Source of the DNA: Candidatus Nitrosopumilus sp.
GTDB lineage: Archaea; Thermoproteota; Nitrososphaeria; Nitrososphaerales; Nitrosopumilaceae
Assembly: GCA_029864805.1 (NCBI GenBank)
Contig: JAOTSS010000057.1
Coordinates: 1 to 11,656, forward strand
DNA length: 11,656 bases
Reading direction: 5' to 3'
Made by a program: the position numbers and the translations under genes. Numbering within the stretch: position 1 is the stretch's first letter; every line of letters starts with the position of its first letter. The notes under the pieces were generated by a model. It searched no databases and was not told where the DNA came from. It saw only the letters and a list, made by a program, of their open reading frames with translations. This document shows positions 1 to 5,937 of this stretch, piece by piece.

Positions 1-132
1 TTTACCTCTCTTCCAGCCTTCAACTGGTTTTACTCTAAGGACATCGGGACCAAGAGTTGTACAGATTTCTACACATAGTGCACATCCGATACATCTTTGT
101 TCATCAATGTCTGGAAGTATTGCTATTGGCAT
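1..132 (-). CDS. 4Fe-4S ferredoxin-like protein (3' end cut by window edge)
   Basis: Reading down from the ATG at 132-130, 44 codons run open to the window edge. The peptide begins MPIAILPDIDEQRCIGCALC and carries a C-x2-C-x2-C-x3-C cluster motif (Cys14, 17, 20 and 24), which is the signature of a [4Fe-4S] ferredoxin. The residue after the fourth Cys is Thr rather than the usual Pro. A second cluster motif, if present, would lie outside the window, so one-cluster and two-cluster types cannot be told apart. There is no signal peptide, so this is probably a soluble cytoplasmic electron carrier or a ferredoxin-like subunit. The start is supported by a TATA-like box 26-33 bases upstream, the spacing expected for a leaderless mRNA. 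The family call is firm; the partner enzyme is unknown. Confidence 0.85.
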   Translation of the reverse strand, partial: MPIAILPDIDEQRCIGCALCVEICTTLGPDVLRVKPVEGWKRGK

Positions 133-157
133 TACAAAATTAAGATTGGTTAGTTAC

Positions 158-165
158 TATTTAAA
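158..165 (-). promoter_or_regulatory. TATA-like box for the ferredoxin gene
   Basis: On the minus strand this reads TTTAAATA and lies 26-33 bases before the ATG at 132. That spacing puts transcription start at or next to the start codon, so the mRNA should be leaderless. This is inferred from motif and distance only. Confidence 0.5.
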
Positions 166-232
166 CTATGATTGAAATTCATAACTCTGTTATGAAAAAG
201 ATCGATCCAAAAAACGTGCGCAGAATTTAGAT

Positions 233-274
233 TAAAAAATTTAAAAAACAAAAAGATAACGTGTTTTGCACGTT
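233..274 (-). terminator. Hairpin plus T-tract terminator after the 70-residue gene
   Basis: On the minus strand the last base of the stop codon region begins a perfect 6-bp inverted repeat, AACGTG-CAAAA-CACGTT (274-258). It is followed by T-rich runs (T5, T6 and T6 within about 25 bases, 254-233). Archaeal termination needs mainly the T-tract; here a stem is present as well, giving a bacterial-like intrinsic terminator. It would separate the 70-residue gene from the ferredoxin gene downstream, which has its own promoter. Confidence 0.55.
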
Positions 275-486
275 TATTTTCTCATTGCGTCTATTTGACC
301 AGATGTAACCCAGTCAAGTAATTCTGCAGATGAAGGATTTAGATCTGCTTTCTGATTCATCAGATTGTTTACCCAAATCCAGTTAAGTTGGTTTAGGAGT
401 GGTTTGTTTGCTTCGTCACCAGCACGTGTTTTAGCGACGACTGCTTGATCTTGTTGTCCTAACCATTCTTGGAAGCTTCTTCCCAT
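274..486 (-). CDS. Small hypothetical protein, 70 residues
   Basis: I do not recognise a family. The peptide begins MGRSFQEWLGQQDQAVVAKT and is soluble-looking, with no signal peptide, membrane segment or cysteine. It has a Trp-rich central stretch (LNWIWVNNL) and a C-terminal amphipathic segment (AELLDWVTSGQIDAMRK), consistent with a small helical protein. An in-frame TTG at 495 would add three residues, but I chose the ATG at 486-484 because the TATA-like box at 510-517 sits 24-31 bases before it, the leaderless spacing, and only 15-22 bases before the TTG. A dedicated promoter and a hairpin/T-tract terminator right after the stop make it a complete single-gene unit, which supports it being real. 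Its neighbours give no functional hint. Confidence 0.72.
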   Translation of the reverse strand: MGRSFQEWLGQQDQAVVAKTRAGDEANKPLLNQLNWIWVNNLMNQKADLNPSSAELLDWVTSGQIDAMRK

Positions 487-509
487 GAGGTTCAAATCTT
501 AGCTTACAC

Positions 510-517
510 TAATTAAA
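510..517 (-). promoter_or_regulatory. TATA-like box for the 70-residue gene
   Basis: On the minus strand this reads TTTAATTA, 24-31 bases before the ATG at 486. It decides between the ATG and the upstream TTG as the start codon. Confidence 0.5.
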
Positions 518-568
518 GCTTGTGTAGATTCTATGACAAGCATAATGATCGGATAGACTCTAAGAAGG

Positions 569-574
569 TTTTAA
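569..574 (+). promoter_or_regulatory. Possible TATA-like box for the beta-CASP nuclease operon
   Basis: TTTTAA lies 26-31 bases before the TTG at 600, matching leaderless spacing and supporting that unusual start codon. The motif is short in an AT-rich gap, so support is modest. Together with the minus-strand box at 510-517 it makes 496-599 a divergent promoter region. Confidence 0.35.
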
Positions 575-599
575 CGTCGATAAAAAGTCATCATAATTC

Positions 600-1865
600 T
601 TGAATGTTAAAGTTTTAGGAGCCGCAAATGAAGTTGGCAGATCAGGATTTTTAGTTAATTGTGATGGAACAAAGCTCTTGTTAGATTATGGAGTATTATT
701 TGGCAGAAGAGGATCACCCCCACAATATCCACTTCATGTAAAACCCAAAGATTTGGATGCAATAATTATCACTCATGCTCATTTAGACCATTCAGGGAAT
801 GTACCGTCGTTGTTTGTTAGTGGTAGCACTGATGTTTATGCAACTCCACCAACATTTGATTTATCAAAATTACTAATTGAGGATATGCTAAAAATTGAAA
901 AAAATTCACATCCGTTTGACCTGCCTGAAGTAAACAACATGATGAAAAATGCAAAAGAGATTGGATTTAAGCAAAAAATTACCAAAGATAACGCAACTTT
1001 TGAGCTAAGAGAATCAGGCCATGTGATTGGTGGAAGTACAGTTTTAGTGGAATCAGAGAAAAAACGGCTATTTTACACAGGAGATATCAAGACCCATGGT
1101 TCAAGAATGCTTCGAAAGATGGATTTGGACATTGGAGAAATTGATATGTTGATTACTGAAAGCACATATGCAAAAACGGAGCAAAAACCTAGAAAAGAAT
1201 CAGAAACAGAATTAATAGAATTTGCAAACGAAGTAATGGATAGAAAAGGAATATTATTTATTCCATCATTTTCAGTTGAGCGTTCTCAAGAGATTGCATG
1301 TGTTTTAAGAAGTGCAAATTTCAAACACAAAATCATAATGGATGGAATGGCATTAAAAGTAAATGAAATTATGTTCAGGCATCCAGAATATCTCAGAGAC
1401 CCAAAAATATTTTCAGATGCAATAAAGAGTGCAACCTCAATTACAGATCATGCAGATAGAAAAAGAGCAATGGAAGAACCATGTGTTGTGATATCACCAG
1501 CAGGAATGCTAGTTGGCGGGAATGCAGTATATTATTTACAGCAATTATCTTTTGATAGTAAAAATGGGATAGCTCTTGTTTCCTATCAAGGAGAGGGAAC
1601 ACCAGGTAGAAAATTGCTAGATATTGGAAAAGTTTCAACCAGAGGAAAAGATCTTAATGTAGAGGCTGAAGTGAAACAATTTGAATTTTCAGGGCATGCC
1701 GATAAAAAAGAATTATTTGATATGATCAAAAAAATTAAGGGAAACCCCAAAGTCTTGACTGTTCATGGTGATTCTGAATCATGCGAGATATTTGCACAAG
1801 AGATTCATGAAAAATTTGGTTTAGAAGCATTTTCACCTGCGGTAAACGATGAAATAACCATCTAA
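600..1865 (+). CDS. Beta-CASP metallo-beta-lactamase-fold ribonuclease (CPSF73-like, no KH domains)
   Basis: Predicted cytoplasmic zinc-dependent RNA endo/exonuclease of 421 residues, of the archaeal CPSF2-like group. The metallo-beta-lactamase core shows motif 2 HAHLDH (His59, His61, Asp63, His64), motif 3 His141 (SGHVIGG) and motif 4 Asp162 (TGDIK). The beta-CASP part follows with motif A Glu187 (ESTYA), motif B His366 (SGHADKKE) and motif C His389 (VHGD). All metal and catalytic positions are intact. Motif C is His, as in CPSF73-type RNA nucleases, whereas DNA-acting SNM1/Artemis members have Val. The protein starts directly with the hydrolase fold, so it lacks the N-terminal KH domains of the universal aCPSF1, which should be encoded elsewhere. 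The start is TTG, supported by a TATA-like motif 26-31 bases upstream and by the protein beginning at the first beta-strand (NVKVLGAANEVGRSG). It is followed after one base by the glycosylase gene, so the two are probably co-transcribed. Confidence 0.92.
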   Translation: MNVKVLGAANEVGRSGFLVNCDGTKLLLDYGVLFGRRGSPPQYPLHVKPKDLDAIIITHAHLDHSGNVPSLFVSGSTDVYATPPTFDLSKLLIEDMLKIEKNSHPFDLPEVNNMMKNAKEIGFKQKITKDNATFELRESGHVIGGSTVLVESEKKRLFYTGDIKTHGSRMLRKMDLDIGEIDMLITESTYAKTEQKPRKESETELIEFANEVMDRKGILFIPSFSVERSQEIACVLRSANFKHKIIMDGMALKVNEIMFRHPEYLRDPKIFSDAIKSATSITDHADRKRAMEEPCVVISPAGMLVGGNAVYYLQQLSFDSKNGIALVSYQGEGTPGRKLLDIGKVSTRGKDLNVEAEVKQFEFSGHADKKELFDMIKKIKGNPKVLTVHGDSESCEIFAQEIHEKFGLEAFSPAVNDEITI

Positions 1866-1866
1866 C

Positions 1867-2709
1867 ATGCAGAAAAAGTGTACAATAAATGTTGAAAATT
1901 CAATAAACAGTGGCCAGATATTTCTTTGGAAAAAAACTAGAGACTATTGGTATGGAGTAAATGGTCAAGATATTCTCCGCGTAGATAAAAACGGAGTTGT
2001 TAATTCTTTTCAAAATTCAAAAATAGATTTTTTTAGAAAAAATGATAATTTAGATGAAATACTAAAATCTATTTCAAAAGACAAAACGGTAAGAAAAGCT
2101 GTAAAAGAATATTCGGGGTTAAGAATCCTTAGACAAGATCCTTTTCAATGTTTAATTTCATTTATTGTGTCATCAAATTCCAACATACAAAAAATCAAAA
2201 CAAACTTGGAAAAATTATCCAAAAAGTTTGGAGTCAAAGTTACATATGAAAATGAAGAGTTTTTTTTATTTCCTAAGGCAGAAAAACTTGCCATAGCACC
2301 AATTAATGAAATTAAAAGTTGTGGTGTTGGATATAGAGCTAAATTTATCAAAGAAGCAGCAAAGATGATTTTATTAGGAAAAATTGATTTTGAAATATTG
2401 AAAAAATATAATTATCAAGAAACCAAAGATGTTATTCGTACAATTCCAGGAGTCGGAAACAAAGTTGCAGATTGCATAATGTTATTTTCATTAGAAAAGC
2501 TAGAAGCATTTCCACTAGATAGATGGATGATTAGAATTTTAGAAAAATATTATTCAAACAAATTTCAAATAGATACTAAAACAATTACGGAAAAACAATA
2601 TGAAATTTTACATAAAAAAATTCTAAACTATTTCGGACCATATGCAGGTTATTCACAACAATTTCTCTTCAAAATGGAAAGAGAGAATTATCAAAAGAAG
2701 TGGCTGTAA
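1867..2709 (+). CDS. ogg1: 8-oxoguanine DNA glycosylase/AP lyase, OGG1 type
   Basis: Base-excision repair enzyme expected to remove 8-oxoguanine opposite C and nick the abasic site. The 280 residues show the OGG1 N-terminal domain (SGQIFLW near 15-21; Gly16 matches human Gly42, which senses 8-oxoG), then a helix-hairpin-helix GPD fold. VSSNSN (101-106) matches the human SSNNN strand-invading loop. The hairpin IPGVGNKVADC carries the catalytic Lys199 (human Lys249), and FPLDRW carries Asp218 (human Asp268). GPYAGYSQ plus FLF gives Gln264 and Phe268, matching human base-pocket residues Gln315 and Phe319. Human His270 is Trp220 here. The protein is shorter than human OGG1 (345 residues) but complete. 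The ATG lies one base after the stop of the nuclease gene with no visible Shine-Dalgarno, so translation is probably coupled. Residue matches to human OGG1 are from memory. Confidence 0.9.
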   Translation: MQKKCTINVENSINSGQIFLWKKTRDYWYGVNGQDILRVDKNGVVNSFQNSKIDFFRKNDNLDEILKSISKDKTVRKAVKEYSGLRILRQDPFQCLISFIVSSNSNIQKIKTNLEKLSKKFGVKVTYENEEFFLFPKAEKLAIAPINEIKSCGVGYRAKFIKEAAKMILLGKIDFEILKKYNYQETKDVIRTIPGVGNKVADCIMLFSLEKLEAFPLDRWMIRILEKYYSNKFQIDTKTITEKQYEILHKKILNYFGPYAGYSQQFLFKMERENYQKKWL

Positions 2710-2713
2710 ACCC

Positions 2714-2720
2714 TTAAAAT
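2714..2720 (+). promoter_or_regulatory. TATA-like box for tRNA-Arg
   Basis: TTAAAAT lies 23-29 bases before the first base of the tRNA and begins just after the glycosylase stop codon (2707-2709). The position fits transcription starting at the mature tRNA 5' end. Confidence 0.45.
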
Positions 2721-2742
2721 GGTAATTAATTGCTAGGTTTTT

Positions 2743-2817
2743 GGGCCTATAGCTCAGCATGGATAGAGTGTTGGACTTCTAATCCAATGGTCAAGGGATC
2801 GAAGCCCTTTGGGCCCA
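2743..2817 (+). tRNA. tRNA-Arg (anticodon TCT)
   Basis: A 75-base cloverleaf can be folded by eye. The acceptor stem GGGCCTA (2743-2749) pairs with TGGGCCC (2810-2816), with one T-G wobble, and the discriminator is A2817. The D stem is GCTC/GAGT (2752-2755/2766-2769). The anticodon stem TTGGA/TCCAA (2771-2775/2783-2787) holds the loop CTTCTAA, so the anticodon is TCT (2778-2780), reading AGA. A 5-base variable region precedes the T arm AAGGG-ATCGAAG-CCCTT (2793-2809). There is no intron and no encoded CCA end. It sits 33 bases after the glycosylase gene. AGA is a common Arg codon in the genes of this window. Confidence 0.95.
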
Positions 2818-2826
2818 TTTAACAAA

Positions 2827-2836
2827 ATTATTTATT
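2827..2836 (+). promoter_or_regulatory. Weak TATA-like stretch before the 116-residue gene
   Basis: ATTATTTATT lies 22-31 bases before the GTG start, immediately after the tRNA. The spacing fits leaderless transcription, but the surroundings are AT-rich. The gene could also be read from the tRNA promoter. Confidence 0.3.
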
Positions 2837-2857
2837 CTAATTCAGATGTAATGTTTT

Positions 2858-3208
2858 GTGAAAGACATAGAATTCAAACTTGATTCAACGGAGATTCATC
2901 CAAATTCTGAAATCAAAGGAACAATTTTGGTTTCATATCCTGGAAGATATGATGGAGTTGTAATTAACACTCAGATTTTAGATTCAAATGAGCATATTGT
3001 ATACAAATCATACAATGGAAAAAACATATCACAGAACGTTTCAAGATTATTCATCAACAAAGATGTGATGCCAGAAAATAAAGCAGAGTTTACTGCATTG
3101 ATTAAATTTGATCCAAAACAGGAGCATGAAGTAAAATTCAGAGCATCAATTATTGAACAACACAAAGAAATTGAAAGTCAAATAATATTTGCAAAGTATT
3201 CTAACTAG
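2858..3208 (+). CDS. Hypothetical protein, 116 residues, predicted all-beta sandwich
   Basis: I do not recognise a named family with confidence. The chain has no signal peptide, no membrane helix and no cysteine. It alternates beta-strand-like stretches with turns (IEFKLDSTEIHPNSEIKGTI, then VVINTQILDSN, AEFTALIKFD and VKFRASIIEQ), suggesting an immunoglobulin- or arrestin-like sandwich. The opening pattern of strand, 'pNSeIkG', strand resembles arrestin/SpoOM-type N domains, but this is a weak impression. The start is GTG at 2858. The ATG at 2851 is out of frame, and no ATG is available at the N terminus in this frame. An AT-rich TATA-like stretch at 2827-2836 lies 22-31 bases upstream. It converges on the cupredoxin gene, and their stop codons share the bases CTAG at 3205-3208. 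Confidence 0.75.
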   Translation: MKDIEFKLDSTEIHPNSEIKGTILVSYPGRYDGVVINTQILDSNEHIVYKSYNGKNISQNVSRLFINKDVMPENKAEFTALIKFDPKQEHEVKFRASIIEQHKEIESQIIFAKYSN

Positions 3209-3666
3209 AATCTACTCTTTTCTACTATTACAGAGCCAGTCATCCATGGATGGGGCTGACAATGATAATGAACTTCTTGAGGTTCAGTAAATAGAAATTC
3301 ATAAGAATCACCAGGCTTGAGAACACCAGTAGAACCAAAATCACCACTATAACTATCAGAATGTCTGTGATCAGGAGTTACCGTATGCGCGGTATCATCA
3401 TTGTTTTGCCAAACCACTAGGTTAGTGAATTCCAATGTTGCTGTTGCTTTATTTGGAACATAGTTTTCATTGCCTTCAATCACGGCACCTGGAACAATTT
3501 CAATTAGAAGGGTATCCTCAGGATGCAAGATATGATCAGACACGGATGGTTTTGCCAAAGATTCTGGCAGATAAAATGAGGTATAAAATACAACTGACGC
3601 AGACATGCCAATTATAAGTGCAATTAGCCCAATGCCATAAGCATGACTTGAGGTAGGAGCACTCAT
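3205..3666 (-). CDS. Membrane-anchored blue-copper protein (plastocyanin/amicyanin-like cupredoxin)
   Basis: Type 1 copper electron carrier of 153 residues, anchored on the outer face of the membrane by an uncleaved N-terminal helix (about residues 9-31, GIGLIALIIGMSASVVFYTS). The cupredoxin domain (about 52-150) has the four copper ligands: His94 (DTAHTVTP), then Cys136, His139 and Met142 in HCQPHPWM. The Cys-x2-His-x2-Met spacing is amicyanin-like; plant plastocyanin has four residues between His and Met. It follows cytochrome b in the complex III block, has its own TATA box, and probably accepts electrons from the Rieske centre or passes them to a terminal oxidase, in the place of cytochrome c. 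Blue-copper carriers in this role are a known feature of ammonia-oxidising archaea; the direct partnership here is inferred from position. Confidence 0.92.
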   Translation of the reverse strand: MSAPTSSHAYGIGLIALIIGMSASVVFYTSFYLPESLAKPSVSDHILHPEDTLLIEIVPGAVIEGNENYVPNKATATLEFTNLVVWQNNDDTAHTVTPDHRHSDSYSGDFGSTGVLKPGDSYEFLFTEPQEVHYHCQPHPWMTGSVIVEKSRF

Positions 3667-3689
3667 AATTTTTTTACGCCTCTCAAGTT

Positions 3690-3697
3690 CTTATAAA
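3690..3697 (-). promoter_or_regulatory. TATA-like box for the cupredoxin gene
   Basis: The minus strand reads TTTATAAG, 24-31 bases before the ATG at 3666, within the 52-base gap after the cytochrome b stop. The cupredoxin can therefore be made from its own leaderless transcript as well as by read-through from the Rieske promoter. Confidence 0.55.
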
Positions 3698-3718
3698 GTT
3701 TCTTTAGAAATTTTGAGA

Positions 3719-5305
3719 TCATGGTTTTGGAAGGTCCCCAGAACCTAGATCTAGATTGTTATTAGCACCAACTCCCAAATCTGCTTGAGTCTTGGGTACT
3801 GGAACTTCTGGTGCCAATTCTTTTGGTTCAGATTTTCCCTCAGACAGAGAATCGCCTTTTGAAAGTTTGCTTTGTTCTACAGACACATCAGGTTCTGCAA
3901 GTTTTGGTTTTTCTTCTTGTACGGGAATAGGTGCTGGTGGTGGTGCATTCTTTTCTTGGCTTATCGCATATCTGTAGATATGGAAGAATGCTGCAAATAC
4001 CAACAGAACAATTCCAATAAAGAATAATGAAATGTTCTTCATTCCAATTAATGCTGCATTATAAGCTGCAATGTTTAGGAACACTTGGAATGCTAATAAT
4101 GCAACTAGTAACCAGTTAATCCATTTTTCAGAAAGATTGATAGTTGCCACCTTCTTTGGACCAGTACTTTTTGCAAGTTTTGATTTTCTTTCAGCTTCAT
4201 TTGCAAGTTTGATCATCATGTAAGTAAATCCAAATCCTAGTGGCACCATCAAAATCATCGTAGAATAGAAGAATATTGGATCAATTACCAAACGCTCTAC
4301 TAATGGGACTGATACGTCTGGTGAGATGTAGAATCCCCAATAAGTTGTAACCATAATTTGAGCAAGGCTGGTAATACCAAATGCTGTAATGATTGGTCTA
4401 TCTCTCCATGAGAATTTCTTGTATCTATCTATGAATGGTATTAACACTAACGATATGATGAATAATAACGGCCACAGTAATCCTGTAACAAACTTGTCAT
4501 ATTGAGTTCTCATGAATGCATAAATTCCTGTAAGATACCATTCTGGAACAGTTACACCTGGCGGTACTGTGGGTTCAAACTTGAATCCCATATCAATTGG
4601 GAACACACCGCCAGTTATCAAAATTGCACCGCCTATTGCCATCACCATAGGTACATCAAAGACCAAGAACCTTGGGAAGTGGACTGCCATTAGTCCCAAC
4701 ATTACAATTGGCAACAAGAATACGTGTTGAGCATAAAATCTTAATACAAAGTCTGAGAATCCACTACCTAACGCCGCATCACGAATTGTCGGTCCCACAA
4801 CAGGAATAGATGTGGTCAGAGACGCTGCAATACTAATTGCAAGTTCTGCTCTTTCACTAAAGATTACGTCATATCCAGTAAATGCTTCAAGAATTGTAAC
4901 GACACCAAGAATAACTCCCGTCATCCACAGGACTTCGTTTCGAATTTTGTATCTTCCACTAAAGTATTGATAGTACATGTGAAGAACAGCTAAGAGTACC
5001 ATTGCATTGGAACCATGGTAGTGTATGTTTCTTATGTGAAAACCAAATGGGACTTCATCATTAATGAATTGAACACTATCCCATGCCCTATCTAGCATTG
5101 GTTGATAGTAAAACATGAGCAGAGCTCCCGAAACTCCGAGAATAATGAATACAGTAAACGTTAGCATTCCCAAAAATCCAAATGGACTTACAAATCTTGC
5201 AGGGAATGAAAATTTGATTGCAGTAAAGATAGTTCTATCTACGCCGTCCCAAAGCCAGTAAAAGAAGCCAACAGCTCCAGTTCTTCTTTCAAGTGAAACG
5301 GCCAT
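3719..5305 (-). CDS. Cytochrome b of complex III (b6/subunit IV fusion with extended C terminus)
   Basis: Di-haem membrane subunit that oxidises quinol with the Rieske protein; 528 residues from the chosen start. Haem ligands are two His pairs: His95/His109 (NIHYHG and LHMYY) and His194/His209 (AQHVFL and VHFP). The 14/15 spacing is b6-like. The quinol-site PEWY motif is at 254-257. There is no cysteine anywhere, so no covalent haem of the b6 Cys35 kind. About nine membrane helices are predicted, the last two near 395-416 and 423-445 being extra. They are followed by an ~80-residue tail rich in Pro, Glu, Lys and Ser. The upstream TTG at 5311 would add two residues. I prefer the ATG at 5305 because GGAG lies nine bases before it. 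The start overlaps the Rieske gene by 17 bases, so translation is coupled. Confidence 0.93.
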   Translation of the reverse strand: MAVSLERRTGAVGFFYWLWDGVDRTIFTAIKFSFPARFVSPFGFLGMLTFTVFIILGVSGALLMFYYQPMLDRAWDSVQFINDEVPFGFHIRNIHYHGSNAMVLLAVLHMYYQYFSGRYKIRNEVLWMTGVILGVVTILEAFTGYDVIFSERAELAISIAASLTTSIPVVGPTIRDAALGSGFSDFVLRFYAQHVFLLPIVMLGLMAVHFPRFLVFDVPMVMAIGGAILITGGVFPIDMGFKFEPTVPPGVTVPEWYLTGIYAFMRTQYDKFVTGLLWPLLFIISLVLIPFIDRYKKFSWRDRPIITAFGITSLAQIMVTTYWGFYISPDVSVPLVERLVIDPIFFYSTMILMVPLGFGFTYMMIKLANEAERKSKLAKSTGPKKVATINLSEKWINWLLVALLAFQVFLNIAAYNAALIGMKNISLFFIGIVLLVFAAFFHIYRYAISQEKNAPPPAPIPVQEEKPKLAEPDVSVEQSKLSKGDSLSEGKSEPKELAPEVPVPKTQADLGVGANNNLDLGSGDLPKP

Positions 5306-5894
5306 ATCCAATTACTCCATTATCATTAGCATTAAACTTTGGTGGTAAAATAAATACAAATCCGTCAGAATCAATTTCTAATGATAGTTCTGGCAAAGTA
5401 TTTGATGGTGCAGCTTGCACTGATGCTGGACCAACAAAAGCTGTTCCAGTAACTGGATCGTACATACTACCATGACAAGGACATTCCCCTCTCTTTCTTC
5501 CATCATCTGGCCAATATTTCCACAAACACCAAAGATGCAAACATATCATACTGTAAGCTCGTATAGAAGATGTGTCTTTTTTTCCACCACCAAGTTCATC
5601 AGGAAGTCTAATGAATTGCCACTTACGAAATGCTTCTGCATCAAGTGCAGCATCACCAGTTGCAGGATATGTGATTACTTCAGCATGGTTAATTGGATAA
5701 GTATTGATATTTGCTTGAGTGCCATCAGGTAAAATTACTGGAACTTTTTCAAGAGATGCCTGATTAGGATTTGGCATATAATTACCAAATGGGACAAATG
5801 GAGCAAACGCTAATCCGGTCCCTGCGGCACCCATCAACTTTAGAAAGTCTCTTCGGGATAATCCGCCAGACTTTTTTGTCCCAAGTTCTGACAT
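5289..5894 (-). CDS. Rieske iron-sulfur protein of complex III (Tat-exported)
   Basis: Carries the high-potential [2Fe-2S] cluster that takes the first electron from quinol; 201 residues. The N terminus has a Tat motif, SRRDFLK (13-19), then a hydrophobic helix (about 20-36), which probably stays as the membrane anchor. Box 1 is CLHLWC (118-123) and box 2 is CPCHGS (138-143). By the family pattern, Cys118, His120, Cys138 and His141 bind the cluster and Cys123-Cys140 form the stabilising disulfide. The Trp- and charge-rich loop between the boxes (124-137) is of usual length. The gene leads the complex III block and overlaps cytochrome b by 17 bases. A TATA box 26-33 bases upstream of the ATG indicates a leaderless start. 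No cytochrome c1/f gene is present nearby. Confidence 0.95.
   Translation of the reverse strand: MSELGTKKSGGLSRRDFLKLMGAAGTGLAFAPFVPFGNYMPNPNQASLEKVPVILPDGTQANINTYPINHAEVITYPATGDAALDAEAFRKWQFIRLPDELGGGKKDTSSIRAYSMICLHLWCLWKYWPDDGRKRGECPCHGSMYDPVTGTAFVGPASVQAAPSNTLPELSLEIDSDGFVFILPPKFNANDNGVIGYGRFT
5315..5318 (-). promoter_or_regulatory. Shine-Dalgarno-like site for cytochrome b, inside the Rieske gene
   Basis: The minus strand reads GGAG, nine bases before the ATG at 5305 and only three before the alternative TTG at 5311. It favours the ATG. Internal genes of archaeal operons often use such sites while first genes are leaderless. Confidence 0.4.
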
Positions 5895-5919
5895 TCAAGC
5901 TGACGTACTCGCCAAATTG

Positions 5920-5927
5920 CTTATAAA
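5920..5927 (-). promoter_or_regulatory. TATA-like box for the Rieske-cytochrome b operon
   Basis: The minus strand reads TTTATAAG, 26-33 bases before the ATG at 5894. It is the same octamer as at the cupredoxin gene. It lies in the 43-base gap after the subtilase stop, separating the respiratory block from the surface-protein block. Confidence 0.55.
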
Positions 5928-5937
5928 CCTTGTTCAA

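Noticed and set aside
133..273. A small RNA gene in the gap between the ferredoxin and the 70-residue gene
   Set aside because: The only structure seen is explained as the terminator of the upstream gene and the TATA box of the ferredoxin gene; nothing else stands out in the AT-rich remainder.
274..495. TTG at 495 as the start of the small gene
   Set aside because: The TATA-like box is only 15-22 bases from it, too close for transcription to include it; the ATG at 486 has the right spacing.
2738..2742. T5 run just before the tRNA as a terminator of the glycosylase operon
   Set aside because: It is short and abuts the tRNA 5' end; it could help stop transcripts but is not convincing on its own.
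2851..2853. ATG at 2851 as the start of the 116-residue gene
   Set aside because: It is out of frame with the open reading frame; GTG at 2858 is the in-frame choice.
3435..5732. Several 60-86 codon plus-strand open frames opposite cupredoxin, cytochrome b and Rieske
   Set aside because: They lie antisense to genes with intact catalytic motifs, give low-complexity or improbable peptides, and lack promoters.
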